A DNA stretch of 64,000 bases from Solirubrobacteraceae bacterium (GTDB lineage: Bacteria > Actinomycetota > Thermoleophilia > Solirubrobacterales > Solirubrobacteraceae): the NCBI GenBank assembly GCA_030447505.1, contig JAUJOT010000009.1, forward strand, positions 99,233 through 163,232, given 5' to 3'. Under the pieces are notes generated by a model. That model ran no database searches. It had not been told where the DNA came from and saw only the letters and a program-made list of their open reading frames with translations. How positions within the stretch are numbered: position 1 is the first letter of the stretch; every line of letters begins with the position of its first letter. The translations under genes and the position numbers were made by a program. This document shows, one piece after another, positions 6,824-15,175 of the stretch.

Positions 6824-9526
6824 TCAGCCTTCGAGCGGGCGGAAGTCGCCGAAGGTCCAGTGCACGTTGTAGCCGAGCGCCGTACCCGCCGGGCTCGCGT
6901 GCATCGCGGGCAGGACGACCGTTCGCATGAGCTCCTCGACGATCCCTGCCCGTAGCTGCGCGTCCTCGATCTCCGGCAGGTACTCCTCCTGATTGGATGG
7001 CACGAGCAGCGTGTCGATCGTCTCCTCGTCGGCGATCTCGTAGGTCTGCGTCGTGACCTCGCCGACGAAGTGGCCCGTCAGCGCGTCGCCGATCTCGGGG
7101 CCGGTATGGGGGCGGGGCAGGATCCGCCGGCCGGCGCGGTCGTCGTCGATCAGCGGCAGCGAGGCGTGCGCGGCGCGTGCGGACGCGGCCGCGATCGCGT
7201 CGCGCTGCAGTTGCGAGTCGGGCATCGCATCGCCGTTCAGCAGCGCCTTCCAGTGCGCGCGCAGCGCGCGGTTCGGGTCGTGGAAGAGGACGGCGTACGG
7301 CCCCGGCAGCCCGAGGTCGGGCGCGTTCCACAAGAGGCGGCCGCCAGGCGCCGTCACGTCCGCGAGGCCCTCGGCCACGCGTCGCACGGCCTTCGGCGGG
7401 ATGAGGTGGAAGACCATGCTCGACATGACGACGTCCATCCGCACGCCACCGGTCACCTCGAGCAGCGGCCGGAAGCGACCGTCGTCGCCGACGAGCGAGT
7501 GACAGCGCGTCCACGAGCAGTCGCGCACGACGTCGTAGCCGTAGGCGAACCAGCTCGACGGGATGTCGGCGAGGTGCAGCTCGAGCGTCACGCCGGCGCG
7601 CTCCAGGCGCTGCTCGAGGCCCGTCTCGCGCGTCGCCTTGAGCAGCTCGATCGCCGCCAGCGCGGTGCCGGTCCCGTAGTCGAGCACGCGCAGCACCGAG
7701 CCGGACGGCAGCTCCTCGAGGCGCTGCTCGAGCACGGCGATCGCCTGCGTGACGAGCAGGCTCGTCGCGGCCGACGACCATAGCCGCGGGTGGCGCAGGT
7801 CGCCGCCCTCGTAGAGCAGCTCGTGCAGCGCGCGGCCGTCGCGCCGGTCCACGCCCGGCCGCGGGCGCCAGCTGTCGTGGCGCGCGACGTCGCCGTCGAA
7901 GCCTGGGATCAGCTCGTGCTCCGCGGCGCCGCCGCCGAGCAGGTGGTTGAGGCTGACGGCGACGAACGGCCGCGTCGTCGGGTAGCGCCGCTCGCCGGTC
8001 GCCGCCTGCCGCAGGCCCGCGCGCCGCAGCGCGGAGATGAACGCGCGCCGCTCGACAGGGTACTGGCGAGACAGCCCGTGGTAGGCGTCGAAGGCGATGC
8101 TGTGCAGCGCGCCCTGGTGGCGCGCGGCGACCTGCGGCGCGACGCAGTGCGCCTCGAGCACGATCAGCCCGTGGCGGGCGACGTGCGGCGCCCAGCGCGC
8201 GAGGTGCGCGGCGAGGTCGGCCTCGACAGCGGCGGGATCGAGCGCATGGCCGGATTCGGCGAGATACGCGCCGCTCGAGAGTCCGGCCGCCGTCTGCGGC
8301 GCGCGTGCGCCGCCGTAGCCGCGGTCGTGGTCGACGAAGGCGTGCACGTGCAGGCCGTCGTCGATCGCCAGGGCGTGGGCGGCAAGGTCGTCGCGCAGCG
8401 CGTCCGGATCGGAGACGTCGCCGAGCAGCACGAGCGCCGGAGCGCCTGCCTCGGCGAGCGTGCGTCGCGCACGCTGCACGGCGGCTTGACTGTAATCCGC
8501 GCCGACCAGCAGCAGCGGGTGCTCGTCGAGGTGGCGCCCCCGCAACGTGCGGTCGCTCACGAGCGCGTGGATGCGCGCGAGCCAGCTGCCGTCACCGCAG
8601 CCCGTGTCGAGTACGAAGCGCGGCTGCTCGGAGAGCGGCTCGCGGTCGAAGATCTGGGCGATCGCCCTGTCGGCGTCACCGAAGTAGCGGCCGTGCGCAG
8701 CCGTGCTGGCACGGATGTTCAGCTCGCGCTGGACGTGCCACTCGCGTCCCTCGGCGGGACCGCTGCGGGCGCCGCTGATCGCGCCGCCGTACAGCTCGGG
8801 CAGGCGGCCGAACATCGGCAGGTAGGAGCCGACGAGCCCGAGGTGCACGACGAAGTCCAGCGCGATGACGCCGTCCTCCGTCCAGGCGCCGTCGTCGCCG
8901 AGCCAGCCGAGCGCGCGCAGCAGTCGCGCGACGAGCTCGCCCGCGTCGCCGCCCGGCAGCGCCGGGCCGTCGGCGCCGTCGAGGTCCCCGCTGGCGTCGA
9001 GCCACAGCAGCGCCGGAGAGGCGAGCGCTCCGTCGAGGTGCGCGACGACGTCGTCGCGCAGCGCCGCGTCGAGGTCGTCGAGCTCCCAGCGCGCCTCGGC
9101 GCCCTCGACGAGCTCGGCGAACAGCGCCAGGCGCTGGCCATCCCAGGGCCGCTCCCAGGCGTCGGGCTCGTTGTCGAGGAACATCGCGAGGTAGCTGCCC
9201 AGCTCCAGGTAGCTGTCGTGATGGGCGGCGACGGCGCGCCCGGCAGCCGTCCAGGCGATCGTCGTCGCGTCGGGCTCGAGCGCGGGGCCCGCTTCGATCC
9301 AGCCCGCCTGGGCGAGCGTACGCAGGCCGACGCGGAGGTGCGCGAAGCCCGTGTCGGTCAAGGCGGGGCAGAGCCGGTCGAGCGGTTCGGCGCGCGTCAG
9401 CGACGGCGCGAGCAGGTCGATCGCGTTCATCCCGCGCAGCGTCGCCGCGAGCACCATGCCGTCCTGGAACAGGAACGCCAACCGCCGCAGGGCGTCCCTG
9501 CCGATGCCGCGATCTGTGAGCCGCAC
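6824..9526 (-). CDS. two-domain SAM methyltransferase resembling AprA-type enzymes
   Basis: A 900-residue protein with two Rossmann methyltransferase domains. The first has motif I VLDTGCGDG at 305-313 and a following acidic strand (VGADYSQ, 341-347); the second has VLDYGTG at 614-620 and LHLADIP. An N-terminal region (about 40-105) looks like a winged helix, and EAHCVAP...FDAYHGLSRQYPVE (about 458-492) resembles the first methyltransferase domain of AprA-like polyketide-loading enzymes. That family assignment is from memory of motifs, not a search. There is no polyketide synthase or carrier protein nearby, so it is an orphan. The GTG at 9526 starts the frame; the tRNA-Thr gene begins 78 bases upstream on the other strand. 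Confidence 0.6.
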   Translation of the reverse strand: MRLTDRGIGRDALRRLAFLFQDGMVLAATLRGMNAIDLLAPSLTRAEPLDRLCPALTDTGFAHLRVGLRTLAQAGWIEAGPALEPDATTIAWTAAGRAVAAHHDSYLELGSYLAMFLDNEPDAWERPWDGQRLALFAELVEGAEARWELDDLDAALRDDVVAHLDGALASPALLWLDASGDLDGADGPALPGGDAGELVARLLRALGWLGDDGAWTEDGVIALDFVVHLGLVGSYLPMFGRLPELYGGAISGARSGPAEGREWHVQRELNIRASTAAHGRYFGDADRAIAQIFDREPLSEQPRFVLDTGCGDGSWLARIHALVSDRTLRGRHLDEHPLLLVGADYSQAAVQRARRTLAEAGAPALVLLGDVSDPDALRDDLAAHALAIDDGLHVHAFVDHDRGYGGARAPQTAAGLSSGAYLAESGHALDPAAVEADLAAHLARWAPHVARHGLIVLEAHCVAPQVAARHQGALHSIAFDAYHGLSRQYPVERRAFISALRRAGLRQAATGERRYPTTRPFVAVSLNHLLGGGAAEHELIPGFDGDVARHDSWRPRPGVDRRDGRALHELLYEGGDLRHPRLWSSAATSLLVTQAIAVLEQRLEELPSGSVLRVLDYGTGTALAAIELLKATRETGLEQRLERAGVTLELHLADIPSSWFAYGYDVVRDCSWTRCHSLVGDDGRFRPLLEVTGGVRMDVVMSSMVFHLIPPKAVRRVAEGLADVTAPGGRLLWNAPDLGLPGPYAVLFHDPNRALRAHWKALLNGDAMPDSQLQRDAIAAASARAAHASLPLIDDDRAGRRILPRPHTGPEIGDALTGHFVGEVTTQTYEIADEETIDTLLVPSNQEEYLPEIEDAQLRAGIVEELMRTVVLPAMHASPAGTALGYNVHWTFGDFRPLEG

Positions 9527-9604
9527 CCGCCTATCCTGCCGGATCTGATCGGCGCGTGGCGCGCACGGGTACTCCCGGGGCGCTAGCCTCCGCCACGACT
9601 GCCT

Positions 9605-9677
9605 GCCCGCCTAGCTCAATTGGCAGAGCACTTCACTTGTAATGAAGAGGTTTTCGGTTCGAGTCCGAAGGCGGGCT
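9605..9677 (+). tRNA. tRNA-Thr(TGT)
   Basis: A 73-nt cloverleaf: seven-pair acceptor GCCCGCC/GGCGGGC, D-arm GCTC...GAGC, anticodon stem CTTCA/TGAAG with loop CTTGTAA giving anticodon TGT (9638-9640), and T-arm with GGTTCGAGTCC. It lies between the double methyltransferase and an unrecognised gene of possibly foreign origin. Confidence 0.95.
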
Positions 9678-9795
9678 TCAGAAAGAGCCTCCAAATCAGC
9701 GCTTTCGCTCACCGTCTCTCTCTCGGGCGCAGCTGATCAACGACCTCAAACGCATCGGCCAACTCCTGCAAAGGCGTCAGCTTCCGCTGTAGCCA

Positions 9796-10980
9796 ATGGA
9801 TGAGCTGATCGAAAACGACCTGCGCAGCGCCAGGCGCGCATTGGAGGATCTCGTGCAGCGGCGCACGGAACTTCGTCCGGCGTGCCAGGGCGCCGTGGTC
9901 CAGTGGCGTTGGGCGCGTGAGGGTTCGGACTTGCAGCGGCCGGAGCCGCTGTATCGCGAGCGTTTTGGGACGCCCACGCCGCGGCTGCTCAAGGAACCCC
10001 CAGCGGTACCGCGAGACGAGCAGCAGTACGGCTACGACGCCGACGGCGAGATCGTCGTGGCGCGCGAGTACTTGGAGCCGGGATGCTTTCGCGAGGAGCT
10101 TCGCGTGCCGCGGGGCGAGACCGTAGTCGGATACCGCTGGTCCGAGAGCGGTGAGCCATCGGAGGTCAACGTCGCCCGCTATGCGGATGGAAAGATCCGC
10201 TCCTACGTGACCGTTCGCGCGGAGCGCCGCACGGACTCGCTGCGCGGCTCGTCAAGCGAACGCTATGTGTACGACGGTGACCTTGTGTCGGAGATCCATG
10301 ACGACTCCGACCTCTCGTTCCGCGGGATACCGCTCAAAGACGGGCCGACCCTGATCCGCGCGTCGTATGACCCGCTCGGGCGTCTGCTGGAGTTGCGCGA
10401 GGAGGGTGGTCGAGGCGAGAAGGTGCTGTATCGGGCGCGCGGGAGCGGACCGTCGATGAAGAAGTTGCAGCGCCGTGTCGAGGATCGCCTTGTCGAGACG
10501 CTGCCAAGGCTCGTGCGCGAGCGCGCCGGTGACGAGCCGATCTACTGCCTGGTCTTGCATTGTCACCCTGAGTGGCCGCTACCCCCGACGATCGGGCTGG
10601 GCCTGGAGCGCGACCGCCAAGGATGGATGAACACGATCGACGACGTCCAGACGCTCAGGCTCACGGTCTGGAACCCGGCCGAGTTCAGCAACTACCGCGA
10701 CGAGACCGTCCACTGGGACCTGACCGAGATCGACGCGGAGCTTGCGCGCGCGGTCGGCGCGATCCCAGACAACGACGACGACGCGGCCGAGCGCGCACGC
10801 GCGACTCTCGACCGGGCCGCTCGTCGCCTGCAACAGCTCGACTGGCGCCCGATCGCGCCGGTGACCGACGACTTCGTCGTCTTCGCCGTCGATTACGAAC
10901 TCACCGATCTCGAGGAGAACCTTCGCCCCAGCGTCCCAGCACCCCTTCGCAAGGCGCTCTCGAGCCGCGCACTTGGCTGA
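9796..10980 (+). CDS. hypothetical protein with YD-like motifs
   Basis: A 394-residue protein I do not recognise. The N-terminal 30 residues are a charged helix. Residues about 75-230 contain several short beta-type units (YGYDADGEIV, YVYDGDLV, SYDPLGRLLEL) that recall the YD repeats of RHS proteins but are not regularly spaced. The C-terminal half is alpha/beta with conserved-looking LHCHPEW and TIDDVQTLRLTVWNPAEF. No signal peptide or membrane helix. The flanking sequence after tRNA-Thr is less GC-rich than neighbours, so horizontal acquisition at the tRNA is possible. The ATG has no clear ribosome site. Confidence 0.55.
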   Translation: MDELIENDLRSARRALEDLVQRRTELRPACQGAVVQWRWAREGSDLQRPEPLYRERFGTPTPRLLKEPPAVPRDEQQYGYDADGEIVVAREYLEPGCFREELRVPRGETVVGYRWSESGEPSEVNVARYADGKIRSYVTVRAERRTDSLRGSSSERYVYDGDLVSEIHDDSDLSFRGIPLKDGPTLIRASYDPLGRLLELREEGGRGEKVLYRARGSGPSMKKLQRRVEDRLVETLPRLVRERAGDEPIYCLVLHCHPEWPLPPTIGLGLERDRQGWMNTIDDVQTLRLTVWNPAEFSNYRDETVHWDLTEIDAELARAVGAIPDNDDDAAERARATLDRAARRLQQLDWRPIAPVTDDFVVFAVDYELTDLEENLRPSVPAPLRKALSSRALG

Positions 10981-11122
10981 GAGTACGTTGCAGACGCCGT
11001 AACGTCCGTTAACCGCGTTCCCCGTTCCCTATAGGAGGGCTCGGATCTTCTCGCGTAATGACGGCCGCGCGCGAAACCGCCGCGTCGAACTGACCTTCCA
11101 CTACCGCGCCAAGTCTCGGATC

Positions 11123-11788
11123 TCAGGGCGGCGCGTCGCCGGCCGGGCCGAACACCGCCTGCGTCTGCGGGCCGACGTCCAGCGGCCTGACGACGACCTC
11201 GTCGCCGGCGGACCCCTCCTCGCTTCGCGGCGGCTCGACGACGTCGAGCCCCTCGAGCATCGTGAAGAACGCGCGCCCGTAGGGCGTGTGTCGCACACGC
11301 GCGCGCACGGCGTCCCAGTCGACCTGCTCGCGTAGCGCGCGCGCCATCTTCAGCAGCCCTGCGTAGTCGAGGTAATGCTCGTTGAGGGTCTGCAGGCGCA
11401 GGGCGAACATGTCCTCCAGGCCGAGGACGTTCATCGTCATCGACGTCACCGCCAGCTCCTCGCCGCGAGCGATCTGCTCGTCGGTGACCTCGCCCTCGAC
11501 GGTCTGGAAGATGACGTCGACGAGCACGTCGCCGTCCCATGCCTTGAGCAGCCACTCCTCGGGCGGGCGCTCGGGCGTCATTCCCGCGTCGACGAGCAGC
11601 TCGAGCACGCGCTCGGCGTCGGTCGGGCGCACCATGAGGTCGAGGTCGTTGGTCACCTCGGGGCCGCCGCGCGCCCAGGCCGCGAGGCTGCCGCCGACGA
11701 GAAACGGGATCTGCGCCTCGCGCAGCAGCGCCACGGCCTTGCGCAGCGTCGCCAGGATCGGCCCGAAGCGCTCTTCGTCGTCACGCAT
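11123..11788 (-). CDS. nucleotidyltransferase-fold protein
   Basis: A 221-residue protein with the minimal nucleotidyltransferase signature: a glycine-serine pair in FLVGGSLAAWARGG (about 30-43) followed by the metal-binding NDLDLMV (about 47-53). It resembles the AbiEii-like/DUF6036 group, whose members transfer nucleotides to small molecules, tRNA or protein. The second half (about 120-175) is helical and contains LEDMFALRLQTLNEHYLDYAGLLKM. A possible partner antitoxin of the AbiEi type is not adjacent, so a toxin role is not supported. The gene is transcribed away from the phosphoesterase. Confidence 0.6.
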   Translation of the reverse strand: MRDDEERFGPILATLRKAVALLREAQIPFLVGGSLAAWARGGPEVTNDLDLMVRPTDAERVLELLVDAGMTPERPPEEWLLKAWDGDVLVDVIFQTVEGEVTDEQIARGEELAVTSMTMNVLGLEDMFALRLQTLNEHYLDYAGLLKMARALREQVDWDAVRARVRHTPYGRAFFTMLEGLDVVEPPRSEEGSAGDEVVVRPLDVGPQTQAVFGPAGDAPP

Positions 11789-11834
11789 GGCCCGCTGTTA
11801 CCCGCCCTCGGTGACGGGGAAAGCACGCCTGAGG

Positions 11835-12602
11835 ATGTCGCTGGCCGACCAGTCGCAGCGCCCAGCCCGGATCGCCGCCGTCGGCGACCTGCACTGCCGC
11901 GAGTCGCAGCGCGATGAGATCGCCGCCGCCTTCGCGGCGATCGCGGCGGAGGTCGACGTCATCCTGCTCGCCGGCGACCTGACGACGCACGGCGAGCCCG
12001 AGCAGGCGCAGATCCTCGCCGACGCCTGCCGGCCGCTCGACACGCCGGTGCTGACCGTGCTCGGCAACCACGACTGGCACGCCAACCGCGCCGACGAGGT
12101 CGTCGACGTGCTGCGCGAGGCCGCGATCGTCGTGCTCGACCGCGACCACGCGATCCTCCCTGTCGGCGCCATCGAGCTCGGCGTCGTCGGGCTGAAGGGC
12201 TTCGTCGGCGGCTTTGACGGCCATCGGATCCCAGACTTCGGCGAGCCGCTGCTGCGCGCGCTGTACGACGACATGTCCACCGACGTCGAGGCGCTCGACG
12301 CCGGCCTGCGCGAGATCGCCGCCTGTCCGCTGCGGATCGTGCTGCTGCACTACGCGCCCGTTACGGCCACGCTCGAGGGCGAGCCACGCGAGATCTGGGC
12401 CTTTCTCGGCAGCGACCGGCTCGCGGCGCCGATCACGGAGCACCGCCCGCACGTCGTGCTGCACGGGCACGCGCACGCGGGCAGCTTCGCCGGCGCGATC
12501 GACGACGTGCCCGTCTACAACGTCTCGGCGCCGGTCATCGGGCGCGACTTCTGCGTCTTCGACCTCAGCGGCGCCGGCGCAACGACCGCCGCCGTGCACT
12601 AG
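11835..12602 (+). CDS. calcineurin-like metallophosphoesterase
   Basis: A 255-residue metal-dependent phosphoesterase with all family motifs in order: VGDLHC (D-x-H), LAGDLTTHG, LGNHDWH, then a lone histidine (LLHYAP) and HGHAHAG near the C-terminus. It hydrolyses a phosphomono- or diester; the substrate cannot be told from sequence. The ATG at 11835 was chosen; an in-frame GTG at 11811 would add eight residues. Its TAG stop lies inside the left copy of a 22-bp inverted repeat bounding the accessory segment that follows. Confidence 0.8.
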   Translation: MSLADQSQRPARIAAVGDLHCRESQRDEIAAAFAAIAAEVDVILLAGDLTTHGEPEQAQILADACRPLDTPVLTVLGNHDWHANRADEVVDVLREAAIVVLDRDHAILPVGAIELGVVGLKGFVGGFDGHRIPDFGEPLLRALYDDMSTDVEALDAGLREIAACPLRIVLLHYAPVTATLEGEPREIWAFLGSDRLAAPITEHRPHVVLHGHAHAGSFAGAIDDVPVYNVSAPVIGRDFCVFDLSGAGATTAAVH

Positions 12603-12618
12603 GAGGGTTTGGCGAAAC
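12597..12618 (+). repeat. 22-bp inverted repeat, left copy
   Basis: Perfect inverted match to 15744-15765 (core AGGAGGGTTTGGCGAAAC). It begins with the last codons of the phosphoesterase gene. The pair encloses 3.1 kb carrying a tRNA, a transposase and small phage-like genes, so the repeat may mark element ends or a dispersed intergenic repeat. Confidence 0.75.
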
Positions 12619-12698
12619 TCGTTCGCCCAGTAGCGGCGGGGCTTTCCTTGGCCGGTCGGAACACGCCTACCTCCCGAATCGCTGTGGTCTACCCCAAA

Positions 12699-12727
12699 CG
12701 AAAGGCCCACCGAAGGCGGGCCTTTCG
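12699..12727. terminator. intrinsic terminator hairpin
   Basis: A perfect ten-pair stem CGAAAGGCCC/GGGCCTTTCG with a nine-base loop. It stands between the phosphoesterase (plus) and the tRNA-Cys-like gene (minus) and could terminate both. Confidence 0.7.
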
Positions 12728-12818
12728 CGAACATTCTGCCGCCGGTTTCGACGGCTAGGCCAGGCGCGTCGAATGCGCCATGGGTCCCTTGCATCGGGAA
12801 GAATAACAAATTCGGATG

Positions 12819-12891
12819 AGGCGCGGGCCGGATTCGAACCGGCGTACGGATCATTGCAAGGGACCCGACCTAGCCTCTCGGTCACCGCGCC
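12819..12891 (-). tRNA. tRNA-Cys-like gene with abnormal anticodon arm
   Basis: A 73-nt tRNA-like gene: acceptor GGCGCGG/CCGCGCC with discriminator T (typical of tRNA-Cys), D-arm GACC-GAGAGGCTA-GGTC like actinobacterial tRNA-Cys, and perfect T-arm GCCGG-TTCGAAT-CCGGC. The anticodon arm is odd. The stem GGGTC/GATCC encloses nine bases (CCTTGCAAT) instead of seven; without the extra CC it would be a normal TTGCAAT loop with anticodon GCA. Read strictly by position the anticodon would be TGC (Ala) with a mismatched stem. It may be a damaged or pseudo-tRNA, or be mis-sequenced. Confidence 0.6.
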
Positions 12892-12931
12892 CTGCGCAAC
12901 GCGGTGAGTCTAGCACGCTTCTGCGGCACCT

Positions 12932-12952
12932 CGTGATAGCCGGGCTATCACG
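12932..12952. repeat. 21-bp palindrome upstream of winged-helix gene
   Basis: CGTGATAGCC and GGCTATCACG are perfect inverted arms around one central G. Between the tRNA-like gene and the winged-helix gene it could be an operator or recombinase site; no further evidence is visible. Confidence 0.5.
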
Positions 12953-12960
12953 TCCCAGCC

Positions 12961-12999
12961 CCTACATGCCTACATCCCTACATCCCTACATCCCTATAC
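12961..12999 (+). repeat. tandem octamer array (CCTACATC)n
   Basis: Four consecutive copies of CCTACATN followed by a partial copy, directly upstream of the winged-helix gene promoter. The array is short and could be an iteron-like protein-binding site or simple slippage. Confidence 0.7.
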
Positions 13000-13034
13000 A
13001 CACACCCCGCGTGGGTGTCGGGTGAGGCGTGTGC

Positions 13035-13040
13035 TACTGT
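13035..13040 (+). promoter_or_regulatory. -10 element of winged-helix gene
   Basis: TACTGT lies seven bases before the ATG at 13048, consistent with a leaderless transcript starting at that codon. Confidence 0.4.
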
Positions 13041-13047
13041 GATGCCC

Positions 13048-13551
13048 ATGCCATCCTCGACATTCTCTGTCGTCGCCCTTCTTGCCGAGCGCCCCGAGGC
13101 TGACCTGCGAAAGATGCAGGCAGGACTCGAAGCCGAGCGGCTGCGCCTTGAACGAGACCTCGCCAGGATCGAGCTGGAGTCAGAGCAGATCGCTGAGGCG
13201 CTCGCGCGCCAGTCGCGAGCCACCGCCAAGCCGAGGACGCGGCCAAGCCCGACGCGGCCAGGTGCCACTCAGAAGCGCATCCTGGACGCAGTAGCCCGCC
13301 TCCCTCAGCCGGTAAGCCCCGCTGAGATCATTGCGGAGATGGAGTCCGGAGGATCTCCGGCGGGCAACAAGGGCACGATCCACAACGCAATTGCCCGCCT
13401 CGTCAAGGTCGGGAAACTGAACAAGCTCGACGTAGGCCAGTACCAGCTTGCGTCCCGGAACGGCTCCTCAGGGGAGTCGCACACGGGACCTACCGAGAAT
13501 GAGCCAACCGAGCCGCTGTTAACGGCCACGGGGGCTCAGGAGGCGAGTTAG
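13048..13551 (+). CDS. winged-helix domain protein of accessory segment
   Basis: A 167-residue protein with an N-terminal coiled coil (about 15-55, rich in Glu/Arg/Leu) and a winged-helix domain (about 70-140: KRILDAVARLPQPVSPAEII...GTIHNAIARLVKVGKLNKL), followed by a disordered polar tail. This architecture fits a DNA-binding regulator or small accessory protein of a mobile element. The ATG at 13048 suits the leaderless promoter; ATG 13042 is two codons upstream. The upstream palindrome and octamer repeats are plausible binding sites. Function unknown. Confidence 0.6.
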   Translation: MPSSTFSVVALLAERPEADLRKMQAGLEAERLRLERDLARIELESEQIAEALARQSRATAKPRTRPSPTRPGATQKRILDAVARLPQPVSPAEIIAEMESGGSPAGNKGTIHNAIARLVKVGKLNKLDVGQYQLASRNGSSGESHTGPTENEPTEPLLTATGAQEAS

Positions 13552-13589
13552 GGAGTCCTAGGCTCCAAACCTCGTATCGCGTGGCACAG

Positions 13590-13626
13590 CGGGTCGGCTC
13601 TACAGGAGTCGGCCCGTTTCGCTTTT
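13590..13626 (+). terminator. intrinsic terminator after winged-helix gene
   Basis: An eleven-pair stem (CGGGTCGGCTC/GAGTCGGCCCG with two G-T pairs), loop TACAG, then TTTCGCTTTT. Confidence 0.7.
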
Positions 13627-13627
13627 C

Positions 13628-13645
13628 GGGAGTCTACAGACTCCC
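13628..13645. repeat. short perfect hairpin
   Basis: GGGAGTCT-AC-AGACTCCC directly after the terminator T-tract; it may act as a second terminator for either strand. Confidence 0.45.
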
Positions 13646-13794
13646 CCGCCTGTCTTCTAGATTCTGCCCGTTTTCCCTGCTAGCAAAAGGGTTTTTCCGT
13701 CCGATGCGACCTGTAGGCTTGCCTTCGATCTCCAATAAACGACCCCCGCGCTGCGCTAACAGCCGGGGGTCTGGACCACGAAGGATTGAGCTAC

Positions 13795-14929
13795 GTGGAC
13801 TTGCAGAAGGTAGCACCGCGCTCGGCGGCTTTCGAGCTTGCAGGACTTCTCGACTCCCCGGAGATCGCGAACCTCATCGCAGACCTTGAGGCGACGCGCT
13901 GGACGGGTCGCCCCGGCTATCCGATCCGTTGCATGGTCGGTATGGCCCTCGCCAAGTCCATGTACGCGATCCCGACGTGGACGCGCACCGTGCGGCTTGT
14001 CGCTGAGCACGACGCGCTGCAAGCCGCGCTCGGCTGCGTTGGCGACACGCCGAGCGAGTGGGCGTGCTACCGCTTCACGGCCAAGCTGCGCGTCTACAAG
14101 CCGCTGCTGGACTCCTGCATCTCGGACGTGCTCGACCGGCTGCGCGAGGCGAACCCCGGCATGGGCGAGAGCATCGCCATCGACGGGTCCGACCTTCCCG
14201 CGTACGCCAACGGTCAGCGACACGTGTCCAAGAACGGTCGCGAGCGTGCGGCGAGCGAGTACAGCGATCCCGACGCATCGTGGGGGCATCGCTCCGCAGT
14301 GTCGACACGCAAGGGCGGCGGGGTACTACGGCTACAAGGTCCATGCGGCCGTCGACACGCTGACCGGGCTTCCGATGGCTTGGACCGTGGAGACGGCCAA
14401 GGATGCCGAGACCACGTTCGCGCTCGGGCTGCTCGACGCCGTGCGTGAGCGTGGGTTCGCGGTCGCGAACGCGATCATGGACAAGGGCTATGACAACGGC
14501 CCGGTTCACGACGGCTGCAACGCGCGTGGCGTGTGCCCTGTCACGCCGCTGCGCGAGACTCCTGGCGTCAAGCGCGGCGACCACAAGCCGCGATGCTGCG
14601 AGCACGGCGAGTGGACGTTCGCCGGAACCGACTACAAGCGGCAGGCAACCAAGTGGCGCTGCCCGACCGGCGAGTGCCAGCCGAAGTCCACATGGGTCAA
14701 GGCCGACCGGATGCACCCGCTGATCCCGCGCCACACGGAACGGTCCAAGGCGCTGTACAGCAGCCGTGGCGCCGTTGAGCGCGAGTTCGGCCGACTCAAG
14801 CACGAATGGGCGATGCTGCCGCTCCGCGTGCGAGGCATCGAGCGCGTCCGGCTGCACGCCGATCTGACGATCCTCGCGAAGCTCGCCTGCGCGCTCACGA
14901 ACGCGCGCGCCGCGCCACGCGCGGCATAA
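13795..14929 (+). pseudogene. IS4/IS5-type DDE transposase with frameshift
   Basis: A transposase of about 377 residues if one base is removed. The N-terminal part (about 1-110) is a DUF772-like domain; AIDGSDLPAYANG gives the first catalytic Asp, AIMDKGYDN the second, and GAVEREFGRLKHEWAM the Glu. At 14320-14323 a GGGG run breaks the frame: the first frame ends in VLRLQG while the +1 frame continues YYGYKVHAAVDTLTG. This may be a real inactivating insertion, a programmed +1 shift or a sequencing error. The GTG at 13795 has GAAGGA nine bases upstream. A GACCCCCG/CGGGGGTC hairpin (13741-13772) precedes the gene, but no terminal inverted repeats were found. Confidence 0.7.
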
Positions 14930-14936
14930 TCCGGCT

Positions 14937-15113
14937 TTAGGTGCGGGCGCGCCGAGCAGGCGCGGCAGCCGGGGCACCCGGATCGCGCTCAAGGCGATCC
15001 CACTCGCGAAGCGCCTCGTCAACTTCGCGCTTTAGCTCCCTATCCTCTCGGATGGCCTGCTCGCGCCGTTCCTGCGGCGACTGCCCGTTGCGGTCGGCGC
15101 TGCGATCGCCCAT
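14937..15113 (-). CDS. small charged hypothetical protein
   Basis: A 58-residue highly charged helical protein (MGDRSADRNGQSPQERREQA at the start, then alternating Glu/Arg heptads and an Ala/Pro-rich tail). The ATG has AGGGAGC eight bases upstream, a better ribosome site than most genes here. It lies convergent to the broken transposase and downstream of the membrane protein at 15176-15541 in a minus-strand pair typical of phage or element cargo. No family recognised. Confidence 0.5.
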   Translation of the reverse strand: MGDRSADRNGQSPQERREQAIREDRELKREVDEALREWDRLERDPGAPAAAPARRART

Positions 15114-15175
15114 GCGTTGCTCCCTCTCTGGTGGCCCACACCCGTTTTTCGCGGCGAAATATTGTACCCCTTCGG

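Noticed and set aside
7790-9586. 598-codon plus-strand frame opposite the double methyltransferase
   Set aside because: Composition-biased translation without domains; the minus strand has clear methyltransferase motifs.
12819-12891. tRNA-Ala(TGC) reading of the tRNA-like gene
   Set aside because: Would need a mismatched anticodon stem, lacks the G3-U70 pair of tRNA-Ala and has a T discriminator; D-arm and discriminator favour tRNA-Cys.
12961-12999. CRISPR-like array
   Set aside because: Only 8-bp units in direct tandem without spacers and no cas genes in the window.
14320-14323. Programmed +1 frameshift in the 13.8-kb transposase
   Set aside because: A GGGG run alone is not enough; no slippery heptamer with a stimulatory hairpin is evident, so it is recorded as a disrupted gene.
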